A stretch of DNA of 40,750 nt, taken from Planctomycetaceae bacterium (lineage in GTDB: Bacteria > Planctomycetota > SZUA-567). Under the pieces are notes generated by a model that did not search any database, was not told the origin of the DNA, and saw nothing but the letters and a program-made list of their open reading frames with translations. The translations under genes and the position numbers were made by a program. Shown here piece after piece: positions 1-9,032 of this stretch. Numbering within the stretch: the stretch's first letter is position 1; every line of letters begins with the position of its first letter. The stretch is from NCBI GenBank assembly GCA_021201355.1, contig JAJQFC010000118.1:1-40750 (forward strand), given 5' to 3'.

Positions 1-512
1 GGGGCATTCTGGTGCCGTGGCCCGCGGGAGCCGTGTTTCCCCCGGGGGGAGGCGGGAATAACCCCGTCTCGGTGCACTAATTTCGGGGGGGGGCGGGGGG
101 TTACCCCGCCGGCCGGGCGGGAACCGGGGATATTGAGGGCGCCCCGGGTCCGTTCGCGGCAGCCCATGGCGAGGATGACGGCTTTTGCCTTGATTTCGTG
201 GACGCCGTGTTCATTGACGGCGGTGATGACGCGGTCCGGGGTGATGTCGAGTACCATGGTGCCGAGGAGGGTTTTTATTCCGAGTTCTTTGACGCGTTTT
301 ATGTCGCGTTCGGCGTATTCGGGACCGGTCAGTTCTTCCTTGAAGCGATGGAGGCCGAAGCCGTTATGGATGCATTGATTCAGGATGCCGCCGAGGGAGT
401 TGTAATCCCGTTCGAGGATGAGAATGTCTTTGACGCCTTGTTCGTGGGCGCCGAGGGCGGCGGCGAGTCCGGCGGGTCCACCGCCGATGATGGCGAGATC
501 GATATTTTCCAC
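1..512 (-). CDS. NAD(P)/FAD-dependent oxidoreductase, N-terminal part (runs off window; outermost ~120 nt garbled)
   Basis: Minus-strand translation from a GTG at 512, preceded by AGGAGG: MENIDLAIIGGGPAGLAAALGAHEQGVKDILILERDYNSLGGILNQCIHNGFGLHRFKEELTGPEYAERDIKRVKELGIKTLLGTMVLDITPDRVITAVNEHGVHEIKAKAVILAMGCRERTRGALNIPGSRPAG. Contains a GxGxxG FAD motif. Confidence 0.8.
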   Translation of the reverse strand, partial: MENIDLAIIGGGPAGLAAALGAHEQGVKDILILERDYNSLGGILNQCIHNGFGLHRFKEELTGPEYAERDIKRVKELGIKTLLGTMVLDITPDRVITAVNEHGVHEIKAKAVILAMGCRERTRGALNIPGSRPAGGVTPRPPPKLVHRDGVIPASPRGKHGSRGPRHQNA

Positions 513-811
513 GGAAACCTCCTGTATAATCGTATCAATGGCCCTGAGCGAAGCCGTCCCGAAATCCCCTCCACGTGCCATCCGGCGCGAGAGCGTCATT
601 GGGTCCAGCGTGACGCTGGCTGCGGGGTTTGGGGGCGCAGCCAGCCCCCAAAATTCTAAAAAATGAAATTGGAGCGCGCGAAAAGAATCCCTTATTCGGC
701 GGTATATCGGTGGAAAAAAACTATCGCGCGCGACTACCGATCAGAGCAAAAGAGCAAAGCGAATTTTGCGCCCCCGTTCCAAAAAGAAAAAAGGCATCAC
801 TACAAAAGCTC

Positions 812-2248
812 TCACAAAGTAGCCTTGTTCGCATAAAAGAGCAGCCGGCTTTCCCCGCCAAACTTGGTCACTTCGGTAATGTCAATCCCCGTTTCCGCCG
901 CAATGATTTCCGGCAGCCGCATGGAGCAGAACCCGGCCTGGCAGCGGCCCATGCCCGCCCGGGTGCGGCGTTTGATGGCGTCGAGGTCGCGGACGCCGAG
1001 GGGGGAGCGGAGAGCGGCGAGGACTTCCGCCTTGGTGACGCTTTCGCAGCGGCAGATCATGTGGCCGTAGTTCGGGTCGCGGGCGATGGCGGCGCGGCGT
1101 TCGGCGTCCGTCATGTGGCGGAAGCGGGGAGCGGCGCGGCGGACCGGGTTGAATCCGGGGTTCGGTTGCGGTTTCAGGATATCGACCACCATGGCGGCGA
1201 CGTCCTGGTGGATGGCCGGAGCGGAAGAGAGGCCGGGCGATTCGATGCCGGCGACGTTGATCATGCCGGGAACGTCGGCGACGGGTCCGATGACGAAATC
1301 CCCACGGGTGCAGTGGGCGCGGAGCCCGGCGAAGGAGGCGATGGTCTTCCCGAGCGGGAGGGCGACGACGTCGCGGAGAGCCATTTCGGTTATGAGCATG
1401 AGGCCGTCCCGGGTGGTATCGACGTTTTCCTTGTCCGGAATGTCTTCCGAAGTCGGGCCGACAAGGATGTTCCCGTCAACCGACGGTGTGACGAGAACCC
1501 CCTTCCCCATTTTTCCGGGAAGCTGAAAAACGGTGTGGCTGACCAGGCCGCTTTCAGTCCTGTCCATGAGGAAGTATTCGCCGCGGCGTGGGATGATTTC
1601 CAGCTTGTCCTCGGAGAGCATGTTGTTAATGGCGTCGGCGTAGACGCCGGCGGCGTTGACGAGGAGGCGGGACTCGATTACTCCCTGGGAAGTGTTGATG
1701 CGGAAGCCGTCCGCGGTGCGCGTTATCGACTCGACAAAATGGTTCAGCAGGAACTTCGCGCCATTGGCCGCCGCGTTTTCGGCGTGGGCGATGGTCATCT
1801 CGTACGGGCAGACAATGCCGCCGGTCGGGACGTCAAGGGCGGCGTGGACCTGGGGACCGAGGTTTGGCTCGCGCAGGAGCAGGTCCTGGCGGTTTAGTAT
1901 GGAGAGTCCCTTGACGCCGTTCTCGTTCCCCCGCTTTAAGAGTTCTTCGAGACCGGGCATTTCCTCTTCCGAAAAAGCAAGGACGAGGCTGCCATTCCGT
2001 TTGAAGGGAAAATCAAGCTCTTCCGCCAGCGCGTCGAACATCGGATTCCCGGCGATGTTATATTTCGCCTTGAGGGTGCCGGGCTTCGCGTCGTATCCGC
2101 CGTGGACAATGCCGGAGTTGGCCTTGCTTGTGCCGACGGCGGCGTCGGATCCCTTGTCAATGACGGCGACGTCGAGGCGGAAGCGGGTAAGTTCCCGGGC
2201 GATGCCGGCGCCGATAACGCCGGCGCCGATGATGGCGACATCGTACAT
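812..2248 (-). CDS. FAD-dependent oxidoreductase, glycerol-3-phosphate dehydrogenase (GlpA)-like with C-terminal BFD-type [2Fe-2S] domain
   Basis: MYDVAIIGAGVIGAGIARELTRF (FAD motif); C-terminal ICRCESVTKAEVLAAL...RRTRAGMGRCQAGFCSMRLPEIIA. AGGAGA upstream of the ATG at 2248. Confidence 0.85.
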   Translation of the reverse strand: MYDVAIIGAGVIGAGIARELTRFRLDVAVIDKGSDAAVGTSKANSGIVHGGYDAKPGTLKAKYNIAGNPMFDALAEELDFPFKRNGSLVLAFSEEEMPGLEELLKRGNENGVKGLSILNRQDLLLREPNLGPQVHAALDVPTGGIVCPYEMTIAHAENAAANGAKFLLNHFVESITRTADGFRINTSQGVIESRLLVNAAGVYADAINNMLSEDKLEIIPRRGEYFLMDRTESGLVSHTVFQLPGKMGKGVLVTPSVDGNILVGPTSEDIPDKENVDTTRDGLMLITEMALRDVVALPLGKTIASFAGLRAHCTRGDFVIGPVADVPGMINVAGIESPGLSSAPAIHQDVAAMVVDILKPQPNPGFNPVRRAAPRFRHMTDAERRAAIARDPNYGHMICRCESVTKAEVLAALRSPLGVRDLDAIKRRTRAGMGRCQAGFCSMRLPEIIAAETGIDITEVTKFGGESRLLFYANKATL

Positions 2249-2538
2249 GAGAGTTCTCCTATCGGATGACGTGTGGTGCCGGGCGCTGCCCATAACGCAC
2301 CCGCCGCATTTTCCGGTATGACCGGCAAGGCGGTGGAAAGCGGTTTTTACGGGTTCGGGTTAGACTTTTACATCACTCCATTCATGCGCCGAAGTTCGAA
2401 AAAGGTACACAGCCCCGCTCCCGTTCCGAAAAGGGGCGGCAATGGAGCGCGGGGAACATTCCGCGTGGAATTATGGCGTTTGTGAGTGAAAGCGGCGGTT
2501 CAGGGGAAAGAAGCAACTCAGGGTGATAGTCGTGGTTC

Positions 2539-3363
2539 TCAGGGTAATTTTTTGGGCGCCAGCCTGACGCTTTCAAGAGCGCGGTCGACGTCACAGATAT
2601 TCGATACAATGCGCCCGCGGTGGGCGCACAGCACATATATCGCATCCATAATCGCGGAGACCGCGATGCGCGCCGTCAGGGACGCGGTGTACCCGCCCCG
2701 CTTGGGGAACGAGGTGCAGAAAAAAACATCCGAGACCTCCTCCAGCGGCGTGCCGTGGTAATTGGCGATGCCGACGGTGAGGGCGCCGTTTCGCCGCGCC
2801 TCCCGGAGCACTCCCACCGTGGCGCGACTGCGCCCGGAATTGGAAAAGCCGAAAGCGACCTGCCCCTTTTGTATGCGGGCGGCGTGGAGCATCATTTCAA
2901 ATTCTTCGTTATGGGCCGAAGCGGAAATTTCCAGGTGGGTAAAACGGAGCGCTTCGTCACGCGCCGCATACCCGGACCCGCCGGAGCCAAAAAACACCAC
3001 TTTGTCAGCCTTGACCAAGGCATCCACCACCCGAAACAAATCCGCCTTGTCAATCTGGTCAAAGGTCTCGCGGATACTGAGAACATGGTTCTCGAAAACC
3101 TTCCGCGCCACCATTTCGTCATCGTCGTCCGGAGTGATGTCGGGAAATATTTCCTCGTCGTCCGGTCGTGTGACGCCCCTGGCGAAATTGAGGCGGAATT
3201 CTTTCCAGTCCTTGAATCCGAGGGTGATGGCGAGGCGGCTAACCGAAGCGATAGAGACGCCGGAAGCCTTTGCGACCTCGCTGATGGATAAATCGATGAC
3301 CGCGTCAGGATGGTCCACACAATAATTTGCCACCTTCGCCTCGCTGGGAGTAAGGGTTGGCAA
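2539..3363 (-). CDS. MurR/RpiR family transcriptional regulator (HTH + SIS domain)
   Basis: TPSEAKVANYCVDHPDAVIDLSISEVAKASGVSIASVSRLAITLGFKDWKEF (RpiR HTH) followed by SIS-like VVFFGSGGSGYAARDEALRF...GFSNSGRSRATV. Apparent TTG start. Confidence 0.88.
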   Translation of the reverse strand: MPTLTPSEAKVANYCVDHPDAVIDLSISEVAKASGVSIASVSRLAITLGFKDWKEFRLNFARGVTRPDDEEIFPDITPDDDDEMVARKVFENHVLSIRETFDQIDKADLFRVVDALVKADKVVFFGSGGSGYAARDEALRFTHLEISASAHNEEFEMMLHAARIQKGQVAFGFSNSGRSRATVGVLREARRNGALTVGIANYHGTPLEEVSDVFFCTSFPKRGGYTASLTARIAVSAIMDAIYVLCAHRGRIVSNICDVDRALESVRLAPKKLP

Positions 3364-3725
3364 AAAACTGTGTATTCGTGAAGCAACCGTGCTCAGTAGA
3401 TATTCCTCACGGACTGCAAAGCAAGAACTTGATTGTCATTTAAAGGTAGTATATGTAAAAAATATTCATCGTCAAGTTTTATTTTGAGAATTATTTACAA
3501 TTATTTCTGAAAACGATGTAAATCTTTTATGAATTTAAGGTTACAACTCCCCAGGCACCTCAACTTTTTTAGTATCGTAATGTCATCTCTCAAAAAAAGG
3601 TGACTCTATAAACATATAACGAGATCATTATGTACAAATACCATTCCATAATACCCCAATATTGCCACGTAACAACTTGCCGGACACGCGTCATTCCAGC
3701 TGAAATCCAGCCAGTTATCGGTGAG

Positions 3726-4541
3726 TCAAGCAAGTCGGATGAAGCTTTTCGATAATGGTGTAATATTCATTTGCATCGGAAATGAACATGCCTTCCCCGA
3801 TGCCGTTCTGACTATTTGCAACGGGTATTCAGTACGAGCGGTGCCTGACGAGTGATGAACGGGAAAATACAATTCCACAACACTGGGATCATCTGGTGAG
3901 GGATACCGTTCATGAACCGCGCCCGCAAGGGCCAAGCCCTTTTCGGGTAACAGAGTCGTCAAAGTGTGAGAAAATGCTTCACCATACCGTGCCAACGTTG
4001 TTTCGACGACAACGTACTCATAGTCGGGAACGCGCCATTTAACCCATCCATCAGGTGGTGCCGAATCATCCAGCGCCTCGAACCCTGCCAAATATTTTCC
4101 TCCGGTGGCGTCCCACGGTTTGAACGTCTCGTTGTGGTCACTCATTATAGCCCAGATGCCTGAAGGCATACCGCTATTCGCGCGCTTAACATGTCCGGCA
4201 ATCTCGTTGACATTGCCGGACGCCTCGGCCCATAACGGTGGTATCCAGGAGTCTTTATCTTCAACGCTGCCCTGCCCCAATTTTCCAATGACATAAAAGG
4301 CCGAGACTTTTTCAACTCGCATGGAGAATTCTCCCGCATGAACCCAGGCAAAAACACTCAGCGTCAACCATACCAGTGTACAGATTTTAGCAACCATAAA
4401 CTTTTTCCTCGTTCTTGCCTGAATTCCATTCCCACTCATACCGCACATAGTAGATGCCGATGATATTTCTAGCAATACAAATGGTGACGCTAAAATAATC
4501 ATAGCCTTCTTTGACATTTTCATATGCCTGATGAGTGGCAT
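3726..4541 (-). CDS. GyrI-like/effector-binding-domain protein with signal peptide; start probably near 4399 and C-terminus uncertain
   Basis: MVAKICTLVWLTLSVFAWVHA looks like a secretion signal; then FSMRVEKVSAFYVIGKLGQGS...GKYLAGFEALDDSAPPDGWVKWRVPDYEYVVVETTLARYGEAF, in the style of the AraC effector-binding/GyrI fold. The last ~45 aa look out of frame. Confidence 0.45.
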   Translation of the reverse strand: MPLIRHMKMSKKAMIILASPFVLLEISSASTMCGMSGNGIQARTRKKFMVAKICTLVWLTLSVFAWVHAGEFSMRVEKVSAFYVIGKLGQGSVEDKDSWIPPLWAEASGNVNEIAGHVKRANSGMPSGIWAIMSDHNETFKPWDATGGKYLAGFEALDDSAPPDGWVKWRVPDYEYVVVETTLARYGEAFSHTLTTLLPEKGLALAGAVHERYPSPDDPSVVELYFPVHHSSGTARTEYPLQIVRTASGKACSFPMQMNITPLSKSFIRLA

Positions 4542-4720
4542 TTTTGCCGTGCTTCCAACTATTGGCCATCGGCGTTTTTTTTAAAGATTTTTTGTTTCAC
4601 GGATTCCCATGCCCGAACAACAGATTGACTTAAGAAGATTCTTCTTTGCGTGAAATAGGTTGGTTCCAAGTAGTTTCCCTCATATTTCCGGCTGTGTGAT
4701 TCGTTAGGAAGTCACAACCG

Positions 4721-5158
4721 TTAACAGACCGCTGCCGGTGCCTGAATTGTGAGCTCTACGGACATTTTTGCAAAAACAATTTTTATCAAAGCAACGGCCA
4801 CGACAAGCGAAACGATATCCGCAATAGGTGCCGAAAAGAGCGTACCCATGAGGCCAAACTGGCTGGGCAAGATTATGATCAGCGGTACGCAAAGTATAAA
4901 TTCCCTCAAGAGGGACAAGGCCATAGAGTGTATCGGCTTCCCCAACGCTTGCAAAAAGATGCTCGATGCCTTCACTACACTGCAAAGAATAACGCTGGAG
5001 AGAAAAATACGGAAGCACAATACTGCGAATTCATTATATAAACCGTCCTCACTGCCAAAAATACTGATAATTCGTATCGGGAACAACTCAAAGGCCAGCA
5101 TGGAGACCGCCCCGACGCACAGCACGGCTGCCATCATCTTTTTAAAGATTTCCCGCAC
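4721..5158 (-). pseudogene. MATE-family efflux transporter, C-terminal fragment
   Basis: FELFPIRIISIFGSEDGLYNEFAVLCFRIFLSSVILCSVVKASSIFLQALGKPIHSMALSLLREFILCVPLIIILPSQFGLMGTLFSAPIADIVSLVVAVALI resembles the MATE C-terminus. Only ~145 aa, with an in-frame stop just upstream. Confidence 0.65.
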
Positions 5159-5537
5159 TCGCGGGAAAAAACAGAGTCACCATGAGTCGCAGAACACGTC
5201 CAAAGTCAGGCAATTTGTCATGCCTGTTCACCGTTTCCCCGAAAAGCGAACTGCTTAAATCTAAATCGGTTGGTAAGGTGAAACTCCCGCAATTATTTGA
5301 GGTGGTCCGCCCAGTTAACGCGATAACGCAACCTTTAGGTGGTTGGTGCCAAAAGCCGCCATATCGGGACTGAGACGTGTGATGAGGGGCAGTGTCGAAT
5401 CAAGCGTGCGGTTGTTTTATCGACCACCCACCCTATTTTGCGGGGTTAAAAGTCCGCTGTAAAGATGCTACGTTCACCTTCTCTGCCTAGCTGAGTTCGG
5501 CTGTAAGAACCCGCTGACGTATTATTGGGAAAACTTA

Positions 5538-6266
5538 TTATAATGGTAACCCTGGTTTTCTACGCACCACATCGGGGAGCCGGGGAAAGGCCATTCCATA
5601 TGCCAATGCTCCTGAAACGGGACAAGTTGAAATGCATTTAAAGCAATTGATGCAATGCGGGTGCCGGACCACCGCAGTCGATGAAACCCGGACACCCATC
5701 AGGCAGCGTGCGTCGCATTTTTTACATTTGACGCATTTGGCGCTGTCGCGCTTGACTGAAAACAGCCGTATAATGCTCAATAATCCATAATGCGCGCCAA
5801 ACCCGCACAAATACCGACAAAAAGGTCTTTCCATGAACAACGCAAGAAGGAGGAAGCCTCCCAGCATTGCATATGCGCCCACTTCCGCGCTCTTTCCGGA
5901 AAAATAACCGGAGAAAGCGAGGCGAGGCTCATATATTTCGATGGCGAAGACGCCAAGTACAATCAACACCAGGTACCGGCTGTAGGATAACAGCCTGTCG
6001 ATGCGCGGCGGTATCTTTAGCGAGTAACCAATGGTGCTTTGCCCAACATGGTAGAGCCATTCCTGAATCGTCCCAAACGGACACAACCATCCACAAAAAA
6101 ACATGCCGCCCATTATGACAATCGTATAGAAAGCCCATTTGGGCACCCCCATCCCCTTGATCAAGGCATAAGCGCCAACCACCGTTATGACAAGAGCGGT
6201 TGCTTGAACAACAAAGCGTCCTAGTTGCAACCAACTGTTGAAGGGCATTTGATTTCTCTTTCTCAC
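5538..6266 (-). CDS. Membrane 4Fe-4S binding protein (NapH/YccM-like)
   Basis: Several TM segments with CGWLCPFG and FCRYLCGFGAHYGLLS, then two ferredoxin motifs CVKCKKCDARC and CINCFKCISTCP. Confidence 0.8.
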   Translation of the reverse strand: MRKRNQMPFNSWLQLGRFVVQATALVITVVGAYALIKGMGVPKWAFYTIVIMGGMFFCGWLCPFGTIQEWLYHVGQSTIGYSLKIPPRIDRLLSYSRYLVLIVLGVFAIEIYEPRLAFSGYFSGKSAEVGAYAMLGGFLLLALFMERPFCRYLCGFGAHYGLLSIIRLFSVKRDSAKCVKCKKCDARCLMGVRVSSTAVVRHPHCINCFKCISTCPVSGALAYGMAFPRLPDVVRRKPGLPL

Positions 6267-6845
6267 TTTTTTTCCTTTCCGGCGCGAGTTATACTTCTGA
6301 TTAAATAGTGACGCGCCAATGCAATTCGTTACAAGCGGGCGTTGTTTTGATTGGTGTGTCCAGCACCCGGTTGAAAGGTCGACGTCAATTCAACATGCGG
6401 AGCCCAACCAGGGTGGATCTGCCGAAGTTCCTAAATCGTATAGCGGAGGCGGCGTTGCGAAGGGGCGTACCCTGTCGGCAGCGGCGATACAGGCGAACTC
6501 ACCAATCGAAATATTATGCGTATGGCAAGGCAGTATTCAGGCGGAAGCACGGCAGGTTTGGACTATGATCGCCAACTATTCGGAACTATGCAACAATGGA
6601 AGCTGGACTGAGGAAATTTGTTTACTCAGTTCAGCAACAATCAATTGAATGGTTTTGACTCGGTACGGCGTGGCATGGGCGAGGAAGCGGCTGATGGTGC
6701 AGCATGGCAACGAAACCGATCTGAATAAGAGAATTTGGAACGTATATTGATATATTTGGATCAAGCGATTCCTGCCGCGCAAAAACATTGATGGAGGTCA
6801 TCGAGGCCGTTTTGCTATTGATGTGCGGTAATGTTTGACGAGACT

Positions 6846-7325
6846 TTACGCCAGCGGTCTGAAAGGTCGCTGGCGCAACAACGTGATACTACTGTTCTTC
6901 ATGAATTTTGATAGTCCACATGTCCGTCGATCGAGGGGTCCTTTCTGTGTGTAAGGGTTAAAGTGGGGTAGCTTGGCGCCAAACTCTTTCACCCTTACAA
7001 TTGCTCCGCTTTCGTTAAATTGGAATATGGAAACACCATCGAAATATTCTTCCTCGCCCGTATCATATCGGTTCCGGAATCTCCACTCGACGGCGGTGGT
7101 CAGCCCCTGATGAATAAACTGGGCTATGTCCCATTGAGTAACCTGTGCGCGGTGGTTCCATTCCCTGAACCAGTGCAGCAATTGAGCGTAGCCGGTATAT
7201 TCAGGCCCCCATGACTCGGTATACACAACGGCTTCATCAAAAAGTCCGTCCAACAAAGCGATGCTCTGTTTAAGCCAAGCATCGAAGTAGCGCCGGATTG
7301 CCGCCTCTTTTGAACCATTTTCCAT
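6846..7325 (-). CDS. SnoaL-like/NTF2-fold nuclear transport factor 2 family protein
   Basis: AAIRRYFDAWLKQSIALLDGLFDEAVVYTESWGPEYTGYAQLLHWFREWN...TTAVEWRFRNRYDTGEEEYFDGVSIFQFNESGAIVRVKEF is typical of NTF2-like proteins. Confidence 0.65.
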   Translation of the reverse strand: MENGSKEAAIRRYFDAWLKQSIALLDGLFDEAVVYTESWGPEYTGYAQLLHWFREWNHRAQVTQWDIAQFIHQGLTTAVEWRFRNRYDTGEEEYFDGVSIFQFNESGAIVRVKEFGAKLPHFNPYTQKGPLDRRTCGLSKFMKNSSITLLRQRPFRPLA

Positions 7326-7334
7326 AAGTTCGCC

Positions 7335-7824
7335 CTAATTCGTCGGGGACTCTGATTTCAACATGTCCAGATAGTCGGCCCATGCCTGCATGATTTTACG
7401 CCGTTCCGGCAAAAACTCCGCAAAATTATACGCTGCTCTAACCTTGCTTCGCTCGGCGTGGGCAAGCTGGCGCTCGATAGCGTGACTATTCATTGAGCAG
7501 GGTGGAGGCCATGGATCGATATTCTCAAACGTGTTTTCGGTGAGTTCCCGCTCATGCTGCATCGCCGCTTTCTTACGGACGCTCGGATCGATACCTCTGG
7601 TCAGCAGTTCCTTGGCCTGTTCGCGGAGATACCGCGCCATTTTCATGCCAACAACCGGATAGGCTCCATAACTCAGCGTTTTAACCCTGCCGCCGAAACG
7701 TAAAACTGTCGCCAGAGTTTGCTCCCGGTGGGGGAGACGTGGACGTATAGGCCGCCGCCGTCATAATGTTTATGGACTTAACCCATTGCTTTGAGGTTTT
7801 TAATGGCGTCTCGGTCAAAGGCAT
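7335..7824 (-). pseudogene. P4-family tyrosine integrase remnant (N- and C-terminal segments; catalytic core deleted; frameshifts)
   Basis: Pieces in different frames: MPLTET / AIKNLKAMG* / KHYDGGGLYVHVSPTGSKLWRQF / LRFGGRVKTLSYGAYPVVGMKMARYLREQAKELLTRGIDPSVRKKA...ENTFE, joined directly to AIERQLAHAERSKVRAAYNFAEFLPERRKIMQAWADYLDMLK. Confidence 0.85.
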
Positions 7825-7989
7825 TGCAGGTATTTCCTTTTTCGGGAACTGACGACACCCGCAAAAGTACCTACTAAAATTCTAAATGTTAAGGTTTGAC
7901 GGAACCGAATCGGACCGGATTTCCATATAAAGCTAAATCCGCCAAGGCTTATGGGCCGTTGGCGGACGTTAGCGTTTTTAGTGTTGGTT

Positions 7990-8027
7990 CCCCGCCAGGA
8001 CTCGAACCTGGAACAAGAGAACCAAAA
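7990..8027. repeat. Displaced att copy (3' part of tRNA-Gln)
   Basis: ccccgccaggactcgaacctggaacaagagaaccaaaa is identical to 22404-22441. Outer flank gtgttggtt is also shared, with one nucleotide missing here. Confidence 0.9.
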
Positions 8028-8152
8028 ACGCATTTGGCGAAATTGCAACATCCCTTTAAAGCAAGGGTTATATGCCAACTTCTTTGCTTCGCACCAATTC
8101 CGCACCCTTTGATTTCGCCTGATGTTGCATGATTCTGCACCAAAAATGGGCT

Positions 8153-8175
8153 ATTGGTGCGGGATTGGTGCGGGG
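8153..8175. repeat. Tandem ATTGGTGCGGG direct repeats, candidate integrase arm-type sites
   Basis: attggtgcggg|attggtgcgggg. Related gcaccaattccgcaccc (inverted) at 8091-8107 and aatggtgcgggaaagggtgcggag at 22303-22326 near the other end. Confidence 0.5.
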
Positions 8176-8187
8176 AAATGCTGAGAT

Positions 8188-8673
8188 TTACCTGCCATCC
8201 ACATCGGCAATGACTGCCGCGATTAACTCTGGGGAGTAATGTGCTCCAGCCTCAATGAGTTTGTCAATGTGAGGCGCAATTATTTGAATAAGGCCCCGGC
8301 GCTTTGCCTTTCCCAAAAGCCCCAGAACACCGATGACTTCGAGGCCAACAGCTTTGGCAATACGTCTGCCGCGCAAGTCGTCAATACAGACGCGACGGAT
8401 GCCATTTTCAAGAGCCATTTGAATGACAGCAGCTTCCCCCTTATCCAGAGTTGCGCGAATCATTTCTGGAATGGGGGTAATTAAGGATTGTACGTGCAAC
8501 CACGGAGCATCAACAACCTGATGCCCGAGCTCGTCACCCACTTTCAACTCGTCAATTACCTCCTGTGGCGCGGTAAATTGATAAGGGAGTTGGGCAACCA
8601 CTGACAAAAGGTCGATTTTAGCCAGCAAAATAAGAGGTCCTGTGTCAATAGCGATATGCTTAATCATCGCCAT
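8188..8673 (-). CDS. DUF3368/PIN-like toxin
   Basis: IAIDTGPLILLAKIDLLSVVAQL...APQEVIDELK...LDKGEAAVIQMALENGIRRVCIDDLRGRRIAKAVGLEVIGVLGLLGKAKRRGLI matches the DUF3368 PIN-like style. Overlaps the upstream antitoxin ORF. Confidence 0.82.
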   Translation of the reverse strand: MAMIKHIAIDTGPLILLAKIDLLSVVAQLPYQFTAPQEVIDELKVGDELGHQVVDAPWLHVQSLITPIPEMIRATLDKGEAAVIQMALENGIRRVCIDDLRGRRIAKAVGLEVIGVLGLLGKAKRRGLIQIIAPHIDKLIEAGAHYSPELIAAVIADVDGR

Positions 8674-8926
8674 TGATGAACCTTAATTCGTCATCGGCAT
8701 CTTCGATACCCAGGTTTACGCAAGAATGCCCACGTCGCGCCAATTCATTCATGAAATCCACCTTGCCAAGGCCGCACATGGTGGCGGCTTGTCCCAGGCT
8801 GATTTTACCATCTTGGAACAGCTTGGCTGCAGTGGCAATTCTGGCAGTCTCGGCCAACTCTGTGCGCGACATGCCTGCGCTGGCCAGTATATCGTCTGTA
8901 TAAGGAATATCGATAACATTATTCAT
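8660..8926 (-). CDS. UPF0175-family antitoxin
   Basis: ARIATAAKLFQDGKISLGQAATMCGLGKVDFMNELARRGHSCVNLGIEDADDELRFI, typical UPF0175. Overlaps the DUF3368 gene start. Confidence 0.82.
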   Translation of the reverse strand: MNNVIDIPYTDDILASAGMSRTELAETARIATAAKLFQDGKISLGQAATMCGLGKVDFMNELARRGHSCVNLGIEDADDELRFINGDD

Positions 8927-9032
8927 AGTAATCCCTTTTTCACTTCTTAATGATACAAGAGCAGAAGTATAAGTCAAGGATTGGGCAGAAGTTGGGTTGA
9001 AAATGATTTATTGAGCAATCCCAAATGGCTCT

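Noticed and set aside
616-660. Strong hairpin TTTGGGGGC...GCCCCCAAA as a terminator
   Set aside because: The stem is real but there is no T-run on either strand in the right place; function unclear, so not called.
629-1897. 422-aa plus-strand ORF
   Set aside because: Antisense of the GlpA-like oxidoreductase, whose minus-strand translation carries clear motifs.
7896-8132. Plus-strand ORF containing PPGLEPGTREPK
   Set aside because: This peptide comes from reading through the tRNA-Gln fragment; the same artefact appears at 22304-22504 over the intact tRNA.
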